A stretch of 64,000 bases of DNA, from NCBI GenBank assembly GCA_004764695.1, contig SMSO01000014.1, forward strand, positions 5,462,845 through 5,526,844, written 5' to 3'. The translations under genes and the position numbers were made by a program. Below are positions 44,938 to 55,900 of this stretch, in pieces. The first letter of the stretch is position 1, and each line of letters starts with the position of its first letter. Origin of the DNA: Schizochytrium sp. TIO01. Its lineage: Eukaryota > Sar > Bigyra > Thraustochytrida > Thraustochytriidae. Below the pieces are notes generated by a model. That model was not told the origin of the DNA, did no database searches, and worked only from the letters and a program-made list of their open reading frames with translations.

Positions 44938-47291
44938 ATGATGAATCACCCGAATCCAAACGACCCGCGACAACCACCACCTCCACAACAGCCGCAGCAT
45001 CACCCACCACTATTAGCACACGGAAACCCACAACAATCGCAGCAGGCACACCAACCAACATCAAATCCGACAACCACCGCGACGCACCACACCATGCTCC
45101 CTGCAGGCATGAACATTGCAAACCTCCAGGGACAACAAACTGTAACTACAGCATCCTCGCATCAACAACAGCCAGAGGCCGCAAAATTCCCCTTTCAGAT
45201 CTATACTGCGCCACAGCAACAGCAGCAGCAACAACAACAACAACAACAACAACAACCACACCCAGCACAGGCGCATCACTTCTCAACGGCTCATGCTCTT
45301 TCACCTCAAGACATCTACGCTCTGTCGTCTGCAGCAGGACTTGGCCCAGGGCCCCCGATGCCCATGCCCATGGGAGCCATGCCCGTAGGAGTCATGCAAG
45401 GCAACCAAGACAGTGCCAATATGACCTCACAACTCAGCAACGACGACATTGTGCAGCTCCTGGTGGAAGCGCACAACGGTATCTTCAGGTGTGACATCCC
45501 AATCAGAACCACCGCTTCACCCATCCTCGTACCCCAAGATGCCTTTGACGGGTTCGCCCCTAAATCCTTTTATATCCTCGGCCTTCGAACCCGAGACCGA
45601 AATGCAGCCTCCAAGGGAGAGGGTCGCGAGCTCAGCGTCAAATACAAGGACTTTGGCCAAGGTGTCGTATGGTGGTCTTCCAGAGACCCACTCCGAGGAT
45701 TCGTAGCGCGAAAAATGCAAGCCTTACCTCGAAAAACCAAATCAAGGAGCCTCGATGAGGCAACCCGACTCACCTACCGCCTTGAAGGCTACATCTTCGC
45801 TCTCGTAGCACGCACTGACATGACCATTAGTCCCACAAAATCAACTCTTCGGGACATGGTTGTGCAGGACTCGCCAAGATTCCTGCACTATTGGGGCACC
45901 AACGCAGAGTCCAACACGGCGAGACACAGACCCTTTGAAGGGGCCATGAGATCTAATGCCCATAACGCTGGGTCCTCCGACAACGAGAGCAGCGTGAGCA
46001 GTTCTGGTAGTGGATCCTCCAGCAGTTCTAGAGACCGTATCACCCAGCGCGTGAAAAAATCAACCCACCACAATCGCAGAGAATCCAACAGCAGCAACTC
46101 CAATTCAAACTCGAACGGCAAGTCCGATGACGAGGATCTCGATGTAGAGGGTGCCAATGGCGCCAACGACGCAGAGTCTGATGACGCGAGCAGTGCGCAG
46201 TCTGGCCCGCACAGCAGAAATTCACGTGATAGTGGCAACTCCGCTACCACGGGTTCTTCCTCTGCACCAAAGGCTCCTAATGCCAGCTCGCCCGTGTCCT
46301 TGGGAGCGTCCAAGCAACAGCAACAGCAGCAAAATAATACTGGCTTCCATACGGGATCCTCATCATCGTCCTCACAGCACCATTCTTCGCCCTCCACAGC
46401 TACTGCTGGAAACACCTCTGCATCCAAGAATAACAATAACAACAACAGTGGGAGCGGGAGTGGTAGCAGTACTAGTCGCGGAAGTGGCGGGAATAATTTT
46501 CACAAAAACAATAATTCTTACAACGCAACTGGGGGAGGACATATGGTGCATTCCGCTGGAGGCAATCTTAACTCTAGCTCGGCCACTGGTGCAAATCGAC
46601 GACAGCTCTACCATCAGCACCATAATAGGACCAGTGGAAGCGGGAGCGGCAGCAGCGGGAGTACGAGCAGTAATGATCACAACCATAGCAGTAGCAGTAG
46701 CGGCGGGGAGGGAGGTGGCAGTGGCGGTAGCGGAGAAAATACAACGAATACTGGCAGCAACAGCGGCGGTAACAACAACAATAATAATAACCACAACCAC
46801 AATCACTTCATGGGCAACACTCCTATGCAACAGCAACAGCAAGGGGATCAAGGTGCAGCCCGAGAAGGTATTGGAGCAACCGCCGCTCCCTCTTCATCAC
46901 CGCCATCATCGTCATCGTCCCATCAAACACCCACGGCATGGACCGGAGGATCCTCAGCGGGGAGCTCGATCCCAGTCTTTACGCCTCAAAACCATCAAGG
47001 CTTTTTCCCAGTTCAAGTCGGACCTGAACAATGGCAGTGGGCGCCGATGTCTCAGATCCCGACGGGACCCAATCAACAACAGCAACAACTCGTTCCTGTA
47101 CAAGTGCCAACAGCGAGCGGGTATCAGACCGTGTATTTTTCTAACATGCACCAGCAAACAAACCAACCCATGGTGCCTCAGCAAACTTTCTTTAATCCGT
47201 CTTTTATGCAACAGCAACAGCAAGGTGTCCAAGCTTCCGGATCTCCGCCCTTTGTCCCCAATACCATGCAACAGCAGCAAGCAGCAGCAGC

Positions 47292-47322
<31 letters not shown>

Positions 47323-47860
47323 GGCCAATACTTCTGACCATATGAAAACAGAACAACAGCCGTTTGCACCTGGTATGATGATGCACCAAAGCCAACAGAA
47401 CATGATGGGGCCTACATTTGCCCCCATGAACGCTCCTGGTCATCAGCAACAGCAGCAACCCTATCCTTTTGGCGGGCCCATGCAAATGGTCCATTCTGGA
47501 GTGCCCAACAATGCCATGGAGATATCCATGCAAGGCCAAAATGTTAACCAAGGTTCGCAAGCCATAACAATGCCTCAAAACCAATTTGTAGGAATGCAGA
47601 TGCAATACCACCCTCCCCACCAACAACAATCGCAGCAGCAGCAGCAGCAGCAGCAACATCAGAACCAGAACTCTATGATGTCAGGACCTATGATGCTCCA
47701 AGGCCAAAACGTAGATTTCAAGCCTTGGGGACAAGGCTCTTTCCCCACGCCCACTGCTGTAACTCAGCAACAGCTGCCTCCTGGAGGCCAGAGCGAGAAG
47801 CGGCACCATGACTCAGCTGGTGACGGTGGACGTATTCGTAAGCGTGGTGGCAAGTCCTAA
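44938..47860 (+). CDS. Poly-Q/poly-N/Ser-rich protein of unknown function, with one frame shift near 47281
   Basis: The ATG at 44938 opens a frame of 799 codons ending at 47337. Its last residues become Ala/Thr runs because the frame slips inside a CAG/CAA tract. From 47282 the next frame (+1) restores poly-Gln and continues to 47860, ending in the basic GRIRKRGGKS. Read with one slip, the product would be about 973 residues. Low-complexity Pro/Gln/His sequence covers 1-165. Residues ~168-325 look folded (IVQLLVEAHNGIFRCDIPIR, YILGLRTRDR, GVVWWSSRDPLRGF, RFLHYWGT). Ser/Asn/Gly-rich sequence and Gln/Met-rich sequence follow. I do not recognise the folded block. Such composition is usual for transcription co-regulators or RNA-granule proteins, and the C-terminal basic cluster could be a nuclear signal. 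Coding is well supported; function is unknown. The slip may be a sequence error, an allele with a broken frame, or real recoding. Confidence 0.75.
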
Positions 47861-49104
47861 TTACACGCACAATTTTGAAACTGATTACTTTTCTCTTTCT
47901 TTAGACTCTCAACTCCCTTCTGGTTCTTGATTCGGGTGCGTGTTCTAATAAACTACCAATATTATCGCCACAACCTCTATAACTTAAACATCACTCACAG
48001 TTCGATGATTAACTGATTCTTTTTTAAGAAAGTCACCCAAATCAATCTCTAGAAAAGTCCCAGTTATCCTTTTTAAATTGATTGCTTGACGTCAATTTTC
48101 TTTTGCTGAAAATCAACATGCTACTTCTTGCAGTCTTTTCTATTCCATTGGTTTTTAATGAAGCAAATTTCTCACCACAGCATATACCTTTGGGATTTAA
48201 ATGTCTTGTTGTTTAGATTGTAAAGTACTTGTCGCCCGACACATCGAAAGAAGAAAAAGCGAATAGGGATTCAAAAAAATACTGAGTTTCGTCGTGAGAT
48301 TCGTGTATGCATGCGCAAGAATCCAATACCAAACTGGGATGTATTTCAGAGACTTCAGCAGTTTTACTTAGCTGAAATCTGATAAAACGAAATCAGTTTC
48401 CTTTAGGTAAAACATGCCTCTTTGTTGTCTTTCAAAGGTAAACACAAAAGGATTGCGAAGATTATAAGAATTTCATATAAGATATAACAATTAACTAATG
48501 ATGAAGTTCTAACCTTGTAAAAAACAAAAATAACAACAAAAAAAAAGCGGTCCTTGAATTGGAAAATACCGCTTCCCTTAATTTCATATATGAATATGAT
48601 CAAGACAAAGGATATTTAATAATTATTTGTAGTCAATCAAGATGTAACAGTAATAATACTAAGTACAAGAACGTCATCTACAAACATTTACACATACAAG
48701 ATTCCTATGAAGAAAATATTTTGGATAGCTAATTAAAACGATGATGTCAAAGTAAGGTAGCTACTGGAACATCTCAACAAGAAACTGGCCAGAAAGGACA
48801 AATCATGGCATCAACGGAACGCAGAAATAAATCATGTACTACAATATTGCATAGACTCACGCTACCAGGACAAATCAGCTCAAGATTGTATCAAATGGCT
48901 TTACTTCGCAGGCTACAATCCAGAGATATATGATATTCCAGTATAGAGACCTACAAGCCTCCGCTCTCCAGAGTGAACTGGAAACTTTGTGCAGCTATCA
49001 GAGTTCATTAAATTTAACGTGAATATTCACGCTCAATAAATCATTTCATGTATATAACAAACAAATACATACGTTACGTAGCAAAAGAGATGCAGGATAA
49101 GAGA
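47861..49104. other. Intergenic region between poly-Q and RRM genes
   Basis: Convergent 3' flanks, AT-rich. An open stretch at about 48761-48946 (+) reads as a protein-like ~61-codon segment ending IYDIPV and a stop, but has no ATG and no recognised homology. It could be a lost or spliced exon and is not called as a gene. Confidence 0.4.
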
Positions 49105-50562
49105 CTATGCATTGCCCTCAGTTGAGTCTTCTCCTGTCTTTGAAGCCTCCAATGCAATCTCCAAATCTTTCTTTGACTTCGCAATACTTAGTTTAGCACG
49201 CGCGATAGCGGTTTGCGCGTGGCGTAGCTGTGCCATAAGCAACTTATTATTAGACATAAGTTCTGAGCGCAAATTTTGGCCGATCGTTTTCGCGTCTGTT
49301 CCCACCAACTTGAACTGCTGTTTTTGTTTTTCTAACTCCTGCATAAGCTCCTTGACTTGTTCTTTAGCTTCGGCGAACTGATTGGCTGCTTGACGTTCTT
49401 TGCTTTTCGCACGAATGACCCGTGGGTCATTCATATTGGGAAGACCTGCCCGGCTCCATGTACGCTTCTCCACAGATCGCTTACCGTTGGGGTCGGCCTT
49501 GGCATCTCCGCCATTTGAAACACTTGCCTCCATGCTAATGTTTCCATAGAGATCAAAGTCATCTTCGTGTGGACCCCCTTGATCTGTTTTAGCATTCGAG
49601 CTGCCCTTATCGCCATCTTTCACATTTAAAGCTTCAAGTTCAACATTTGTAGGTGCCGCAGAGCCCTCCTGCTTCACCTCTACGTTTGTTTCCACAGATG
49701 TAGTAGCTGCTTCCTGAGCCCCAGATGCCGGTGCCGTGGCGGGCTTTGAGACTTTGCGATTCGGGCACAATACGGCCTTAGCCAAGATTGCCTTGCGATC
49801 TTTGGCCTGCGCATCATGGTCTGCTATCCTATAGACCATAATACCCGTATTCTTAAAAACAGGAGCACGGTTAACGAAAGCTTTGGTAGTGGCAGGGATT
49901 GTCTCAAACTCAACGATGCATGTGTTGGGCTCCTCCGTGAGCTTCTCCACACGCGCCACTGGACCATACCGTTGAAAATGCGATGCCACTTTATCTTCAT
50001 CACATTGTTCTGATGGGATACCCCTCACGAGTAGCGTGCGAGACCCTTTTTGCCCGACATCTTTGTGCGAAGATGCCTGTACAGAAAACCCAGTGCCTCC
50101 GCCGGAAGACGTTTGCTCCGACAAAGGATCTTGAGGCTGAGATTGAGCCTGGTGATCTCCGCCCTGAGCAACATGCTGGCCTTCAGCACGTTTCTTTGCC
50201 TGTGCAAGTGCGCTCGCGAGACCTGAGAGCACCAGTTTTGGTGCAGAGTTCACCTTGCTCTGGTCATCCCCTGAAACCTGAGTTTCACCGTTACCAAGCC
50301 GAGATCCAGAAGCTGAGACCGACACAACTGCCCCAGAAGATGAAACCTCCTTAGGCGTAGACTCCACGTTTACTGCACTGTCCTTCGCCGCCGCCAGGCT
50401 GGCCTTCGAAGCATCGGCATCGGATTTGGCATCGCTCTTGGGCTCCAGTGCCTGCCGGGAGCTCGAAGTCGTCGCAGGTGCCGCTACGGCAGCAGCAGAT
50501 GCGCCTTGATCTTCATCGTCCTCCTCATAGTCTAGCAAAGCGTCCAGGTCTGCCGAAGACAT
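49105..50562 (-). CDS. RRM and coiled-coil RNA-binding protein (RBM26/27-like architecture)
   Basis: A 485-residue protein. The first true ATG is at 50562 (MSSADLDALLDYEEDDEDQ); the frame upstream of it opens only at a TTG. The N-terminal 170 residues are acidic, then Ala/Ser/Gln-rich and disordered. One RNA-recognition motif lies at about 174-248, with RNP2-like LLVRGI and RNP1-like CIVEFET. A Lys/Ala-rich linker follows, then a short conserved-looking block (RTWSRAGLPNMNDPRVIRAK) and a long coiled coil to about residue 475. A single RRM followed by a C-terminal coiled coil recalls RBM26/RBM27 proteins of the nuclear RNA exosome adaptor (PAXT), but the CCCH zinc finger of those proteins is not visible. 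It is divergent from OTC. Confidence 0.78.
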   Translation of the reverse strand: MSSADLDALLDYEEDDEDQGASAAAVAAPATTSSSRQALEPKSDAKSDADASKASLAAAKDSAVNVESTPKEVSSSGAVVSVSASGSRLGNGETQVSGDDQSKVNSAPKLVLSGLASALAQAKKRAEGQHVAQGGDHQAQSQPQDPLSEQTSSGGGTGFSVQASSHKDVGQKGSRTLLVRGIPSEQCDEDKVASHFQRYGPVARVEKLTEEPNTCIVEFETIPATTKAFVNRAPVFKNTGIMVYRIADHDAQAKDRKAILAKAVLCPNRKVSKPATAPASGAQEAATTSVETNVEVKQEGSAAPTNVELEALNVKDGDKGSSNAKTDQGGPHEDDFDLYGNISMEASVSNGGDAKADPNGKRSVEKRTWSRAGLPNMNDPRVIRAKSKERQAANQFAEAKEQVKELMQELEKQKQQFKLVGTDAKTIGQNLRSELMSNNKLLMAQLRHAQTAIARAKLSIAKSKKDLEIALEASKTGEDSTEGNA

Positions 50563-51389
50563 GGTCCTGAGTCGCCGCAGTGCTCTTGCTTTCAAAGTCT
50601 GCAACTACCTAGTTGGGTCACCTGCCTCTGCGCAAACCTCAATTTGATTTCCTTCACTCATTTCTTCTCTCACACAATCTATACACTATCACCTAAGTAG
50701 TAAATCTATCTTTCCTCGCCTTTTCAGACGCCGTATTTTATTCTGCCCAGCCTCCATTGATAACCAGGCCCCCACGGCAATTTAATACGTAGCACCTACC
50801 TACATCTTACCCCTAGCACCTCGCTGGAAAGGCTCTCCGTGCTACAAACTGTAAGAGTCGGATAGGGGCCTCTACTAGGACCGTTCCCGGAACCGTCGGC
50901 TGAGACAAAGCGGGCCGTGGGGAAGTACCGGTACCGTGGATAAGGTACTACAATAAGGCAAGGTACCGTAAAGAAGGACAGAGCGAGAAATCGAGAGACT
51001 GTGCTGTGGACTTGGAAAGGGCGCGGGAACGCGCAGAGGGCGGCGTGCAGGAAACGGCGGGAAGTCTCCAGCACAGAGCGCGTTTATGGAGCTCGAGAGC
51101 GGGTGTTCATGGAGAAGTGACGAGCTCGCCTGGCCACGCTCGTTTTGTGGAAGGCGAGCTTTACTTGAAGCCAACAAAGTTCTAATAAGGCACTGTACTA
51201 CAATAATGGAATGGAATGTAATGCAGCGAGTGCTAGTAAATGGTAGGAAAGTCTTAAGCGAGTCGGGAGTGGGTAATTAGCACACCAAAGAGAGCATAAG
51301 CGTGCAATGGAGGTCAAGAGCAGACCCGAATCAAAAGCTGTGCACGTAGCGAGGGAGTTGCATAAGGTGCAGAGTAGTTTTTGGAGACC
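50563..51389. promoter_or_regulatory. Divergent intergenic region of RRM gene and OTC
   Basis: The 827 bases between two divergent starts must contain both promoters. Small antisense frames here have no homology. A GGTACC-containing segment around 50925-50970 shows repeated GTACCG/GGTACC words of unknown meaning. Confidence 0.45.
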
Positions 51390-52475
51390 ATGATGATGAT
51401 GCTGAAGACCCCCCTGGGCCGCGGAGCCGGCGTGGCCTCGCGCAGCGGACTGCGTGCCGTGGCAGGCCATAACTTGAGCACCTCAGCGACGTCCGCAGGG
51501 TACACTGAGGAGCACCGTGAGGTTCTCAAGGGCCTCAAGGGCAAGCATTTGATGCGGATTGACGACTACTCCAAGGAAGAACTGGAGGCAATGTTGGCGT
51601 TTTCCCGGCACATCAAAGTCCTCTGCAAGGCCGAAAAGGTCCCTGAGGCACTCAAGGGCAAATCTATGGCCTGCATCTTTCAGAAGCGATCCACTCGCAC
51701 CCGTGTGTCTACTGAGACTGGCATGAACCTCCTCGGAGGATACCCTCTGTTCTTGTCCTCGCAGGATGTCCAGCTTGGCGTCAACGAGACTATCAAGGAC
51801 TCTGCCCTTGTGCTGTCCCGCTTTAACTCTTTGATCCTGGCCCGTGTTTTTGGCCACGAAATTGTGACCGAGCTCGCAGAGCACTCCACCGTGCCGGTAA
51901 TTAACGCCCTCAGCGACATGCACCACCCTCTCCAGACACTTGCTGATTACATGACCATCCAGGAGCACTTTGGCCCCGAAAACGTTGCTGGCAAGACCCT
52001 CGCATGGGTCGGTGATGGCAACAATGTTCTTCACGACCTCATGCTCGCCGCACCACCCATGGGTGTGAACCTTCGCATCTGCACCCCGGAAGGCTACCGC
52101 CCGGACGAGGGTATTATGAAGGACACGGAGGCCCTTGCCAAGAAGCACAACACCGATATTTGGGTTGGATCCAACCCGATTGAGGGTGTCAATGGCTGCA
52201 ACGTTGTTGTTACTGATACTTGGGTCTCCATGGGCCAGGAAGAGGAAGCCGCCAAGCGTATCAAGGCCTTCGAGGGATACGAGATCACCAGCGAGCTCAT
52301 GGCCAAGGGCAAGGCCGCTGATGACTGGATCTTCATGCACTGCCTTCCCCGCCACCCCGAGGAGGTCAGCGATGAGGTCTTCTACTCCAAGCGCTCCGTT
52401 GTCTTTGATGAGGCTGAGGCTCGCATGTACACCGTCATGGCAGTCATGGCTACTCAGCTTGGCGTTACTCTTTAA
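51390..52475 (+). CDS. OTC: Ornithine carbamoyltransferase, mitochondrial precursor
   Basis: A 361-residue enzyme that makes citrulline from carbamoyl phosphate and ornithine in arginine/urea metabolism. The start is the first of four consecutive ATG codons at 51390. Residues 1-35 are rich in Arg, Ser and Ala without acidic residues, a typical mitochondrial presequence. The carbamoyl-phosphate motif STRTR is at 101-105, HHPLQ follows mid-protein, the ornithine-binding SMGQE loop is at 280-284, and the catalytic Cys motif HCLPRH is at 317-322. Length and order match anabolic OTCases. Codon use is strongly C/G-ending, unlike the large genes around it. That suggests high expression and explains the ~1-kb antisense open frame on the other strand. 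It has no intron. Confidence 0.96.
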   Translation: MMMMLKTPLGRGAGVASRSGLRAVAGHNLSTSATSAGYTEEHREVLKGLKGKHLMRIDDYSKEELEAMLAFSRHIKVLCKAEKVPEALKGKSMACIFQKRSTRTRVSTETGMNLLGGYPLFLSSQDVQLGVNETIKDSALVLSRFNSLILARVFGHEIVTELAEHSTVPVINALSDMHHPLQTLADYMTIQEHFGPENVAGKTLAWVGDGNNVLHDLMLAAPPMGVNLRICTPEGYRPDEGIMKDTEALAKKHNTDIWVGSNPIEGVNGCNVVVTDTWVSMGQEEEAAKRIKAFEGYEITSELMAKGKAADDWIFMHCLPRHPEEVSDEVFYSKRSVVFDEAEARMYTVMAVMATQLGVTL

Positions 52476-52969
52476 ACAAACGAACAAGCTCAAGGATACT
52501 CATTTTTAACCTACCACACATATACAATTTTAAAAGTACGGACTCTTTAATTCATTGAACAAACTTTGCAAACGTCTACTTCTCTACCGATTCATCTATA
52601 TTCACAGTCAACCTGAGTGATTTTACTCTCTCAAGGCACCTTTATTGAATCTTTTTTGTTGCTTTTATTTTAAAAAATTAAAATAAAAAGGTTCTGTTTC
52701 AATCTATAAAGCTAAAACGTGTCCAGCATCTTACATAGAATAAAAAGGAATAGCAATGCAGCCCTCCAGGTGAAGATATTGTAATCGCCTTTCAAATATT
52801 GCATTCATGTAAAATGTCCTATTGATACTATCCATCTGTCAAGTATAGCTTCTTTACTTTGAAAGCATTTCTTTTGTTTTGTTTTCCTGGAAGACGCCGC
52901 ATTTGTTGAGGCAGATAGGATCAATGGGACCATGAAGGAGAACAGACGAGAAAAGTCCTTTAGTTTATT
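52476..52969. other. Intergenic region between convergent OTC and helicase 3' ends
   Basis: About 490 AT-rich bases between two stop codons, with a TTTTATTTTAAAAAATTAAAATAAAA near-palindrome at about 52664-52689 that could mark a shared 3' end region. No coding exon seen. Confidence 0.5.
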
Positions 52970-55900
52970 TTAAATTTGGTCATAAGGAATGGATTCATTG
53001 GAGTTGAATGCTTTACAGAGAGCATTAATGAACCCTACTTGGTCTTGTGTTAGTGGCTTGTTGCGCATGGTTTGATGAATCACCCTGTCGAGAGCCACAC
53101 GGCTATCCATAATAAGACCTGGGAGCTCAGAGTCGTCGCACCCAAAGTAAACCCAATCCTGTAGCTTCAAAATGGATTTCTCCTCATCTACATCTGCAGA
53201 AAAAATTTCCACTACGCCATTGACTTTACGTGTAACGAAACCATTGCTTTTGAGAAAGGGATGTACTTTGCCAATTGCTAAACGAAGATCAGGCCGCGTC
53301 GATTTCAAAGTACGACTCATCCATGCTAGGCCTACTGAGCCACCATTAGCTTCAATAGCTTCATGGATGATCTCACGAGCCTTGAGCTGCAAAGGCGAAG
53401 AAGCAGTCTGAGAAGCATCGGAAATCTCCTTCATTGAACCCACAGAGATACCACTGTTTTGCAAAGATGCCTCGCCAAACATCAGGATCGACATCGGTGT
53501 AACCTCTGAGGTGTCAAACAAAAAGTAACCACCAGCAGTACGAACTTTGTCGTGATATGCCACCCACCGGTGTTCCCACTCAGCACTTTGTGTGCGGCCA
53601 TTCACAGACCCAGGATGCGCCTTCACGGGGGGCAGTCCTTTGATATAAAATGTAAATCTTCGTTTCCCCATATCTATGCGTGCCACATGCGGATAGAGTC
53701 CTGCCAACAGGCACGCCTTCACTACAGGCCAATCTTTAGAATTGCGATTCATTGACTGGTCTCCTGAGTCCGCATCCCGATGCGCAGACACCAAATTTGC
53801 GTCACGTAACAATGACATGTATTGATCACGGATATCCCGAGCCATTTGAAGTTGGTTGTGGTTGAGGAAGTTTTCAAAAGCAAACGCCTTACCCTTGCGT
53901 TGTTCTTCAGCTTCCTCCCACCCATTGTACGCATTCAGCATTGCCATGTGATCACTTGGACAACCATCTGCAAACTCAGCCTTTGCTCGATCAGCATCTT
54001 CTTTGGCGTTTAGAGGTTGGACGAAAATTGTTCGCTGCGACAAAATCGATGTCAAAGTTAACACCGGATCTAGGCATCCAAAAATGCACGCCATTACTAA
54101 TGCTTTGCCAATTTGTGGACCTACAGGCAGTGTTGCAAGGCGTCGCCCAAGCGCTGTCAAGTCTTCATTTTCCGGATTCAATGCGCCAATTCGTTCTAAT
54201 AGATCAATCGCATTCTCCAACGACAATGCCAGTGGCGGAGTCAAAGCCTTACCCAAAAACCCGCTAATGCCTCCGACTCCAGGGTCCGCCACGTTCAAAG
54301 CACGAACTTGCAAACATAGCTGCTCTAGAGGTGTCCGGAGCATCTCTGGCAGCGCATGCTCATCGAATGATTCTTCATATTGATGCAGAGGGACCAGATG
54401 CCAACATTTCCCAGCCCGCACACGACCTGCACGGCCACGCCGTTGTTGCGCAGACGCTCGACTTACCCACGTTGGCAACAAACAGCTAATGTTAGCCTCA
54501 GCATCATAGGTTTTTTCCTTGTGCTTGCATGAATCGATAACAAAGCTTACGTCGTCGATAGTGATTGATGACTCGGCAATGTTTGTCGCTAAAATCACCT
54601 TGCGCTTCCCTGGTGGGGGTTTCTGGAATATTGCGCGTTGCTGAGATGTACCCATGGCGCCATGCAGAGGGAAGAGCGCCCAGCGACGGTGTGATCTGTT
54701 CAACAAATCTAACTGATCATGAAGCTTGCGGATATCCTCCCAGCCCGGCAGAAAAACGAGTACTGCATGTCCGTTGCTCTCGTCATCATCAATGGGATAT
54801 TTATCATCAATGTACGACAGCAGAGAAGAAATAAGCTGCATAGGAATCTCGTCATCTTGAAAGGAGTCCATTACAGCACGAATGGTGCCTGCAGAGTATT
54901 TACCACCTTTTTCCAAGGAAGACTCCAGGAGCTTGCGATCCTCCTGTTCGGACCTCAATTGTTGGCCATTCTCTGCTCCTCCAGAAGAAGACCCCTTGCG
55001 TCGGCGTTTGTTTCGAAAGGAATCTCCTCCACGTCGGTCACGAAACCCTTTCCTGCCATGGTGGCCCTCCGCAGAAAGGTCAGTGCACCCTGTCATCTCG
55101 ATGGCATCCTCTAAGAAAAATGCTTCAACCGGAAAAGTGCGACCTGGAATTTCGATTACAGGAACATTAACACTAGCCATAGTGGCGCCTGCTGAAGTTG
55201 GCCGAAGCGCAAAATACCTGGCGAACATGCCTGCGTCTAATGTAGCACTCATCATAATCACTCGCAAATCTGTTCGCTTTTCGAGAAGCTCACGAAGAAT
55301 AACCATGAGAAAATCAGAGTCAATAGAACGCTCGTGTACCTCGTCGAGGATCACATGCGTAATATCCTTTAGCGTTGGATCAACCTGGAGACGGCGCAAA
55401 AGAATGCCGTTCGTACAGAAAAGAGTACGTGTCCGATCGCATGCCTGTCGTTCAAGGCGAATTTGATATCCCACCGTGCCAGAACCAAGTTTTTCCCCAC
55501 GCTCAGCTGCAACGCGTTCAGCAACACCAATTGCACTAATTCGTCGTGGCTGTGTACAAATAATATTACAGTGTTCCCCACGACTCCAAAAGTCATCCAA
55601 AATGTATTGTGGAACCTGTGTTGTCTTACCACAGCCGGTAGCGCCACTAATAACTACTACCTGGTTGTCCCGAACAGTATCAACGATGCTTTGCCGCAAA
55701 GTATACGCAGGCAGGGCCTCCCGAAATGCAGCGAGACGCTCTGATGGTGTGGCTGCTTCATTGATGAGATCTTCTACGGAAATATCTGCAGTGAAATCAT
55801 CCTCACCAGAGAATCGGTTCGTAGGCATCTGTGAGAATGCATCACCACCAGCTCCTGTGTCCCTTAGAACCAAAGCACCGCTTTCCTTGAGCTTGCGAAT

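Noticed and set aside
45585-45605. CTTCGAACCCGAGACC, a reverse B-box-like word
   Set aside because: Lies in the coding frame of the poly-Q gene and has no cloverleaf.
46151-47270. Long + frame overlapping the poly-Q gene upstream of the slip
   Set aside because: Before 47282 this frame is an out-of-register reading of Ser/Asn/Gln codons giving Ile/Thr/Val mixtures; only the part after 47282 is coding.
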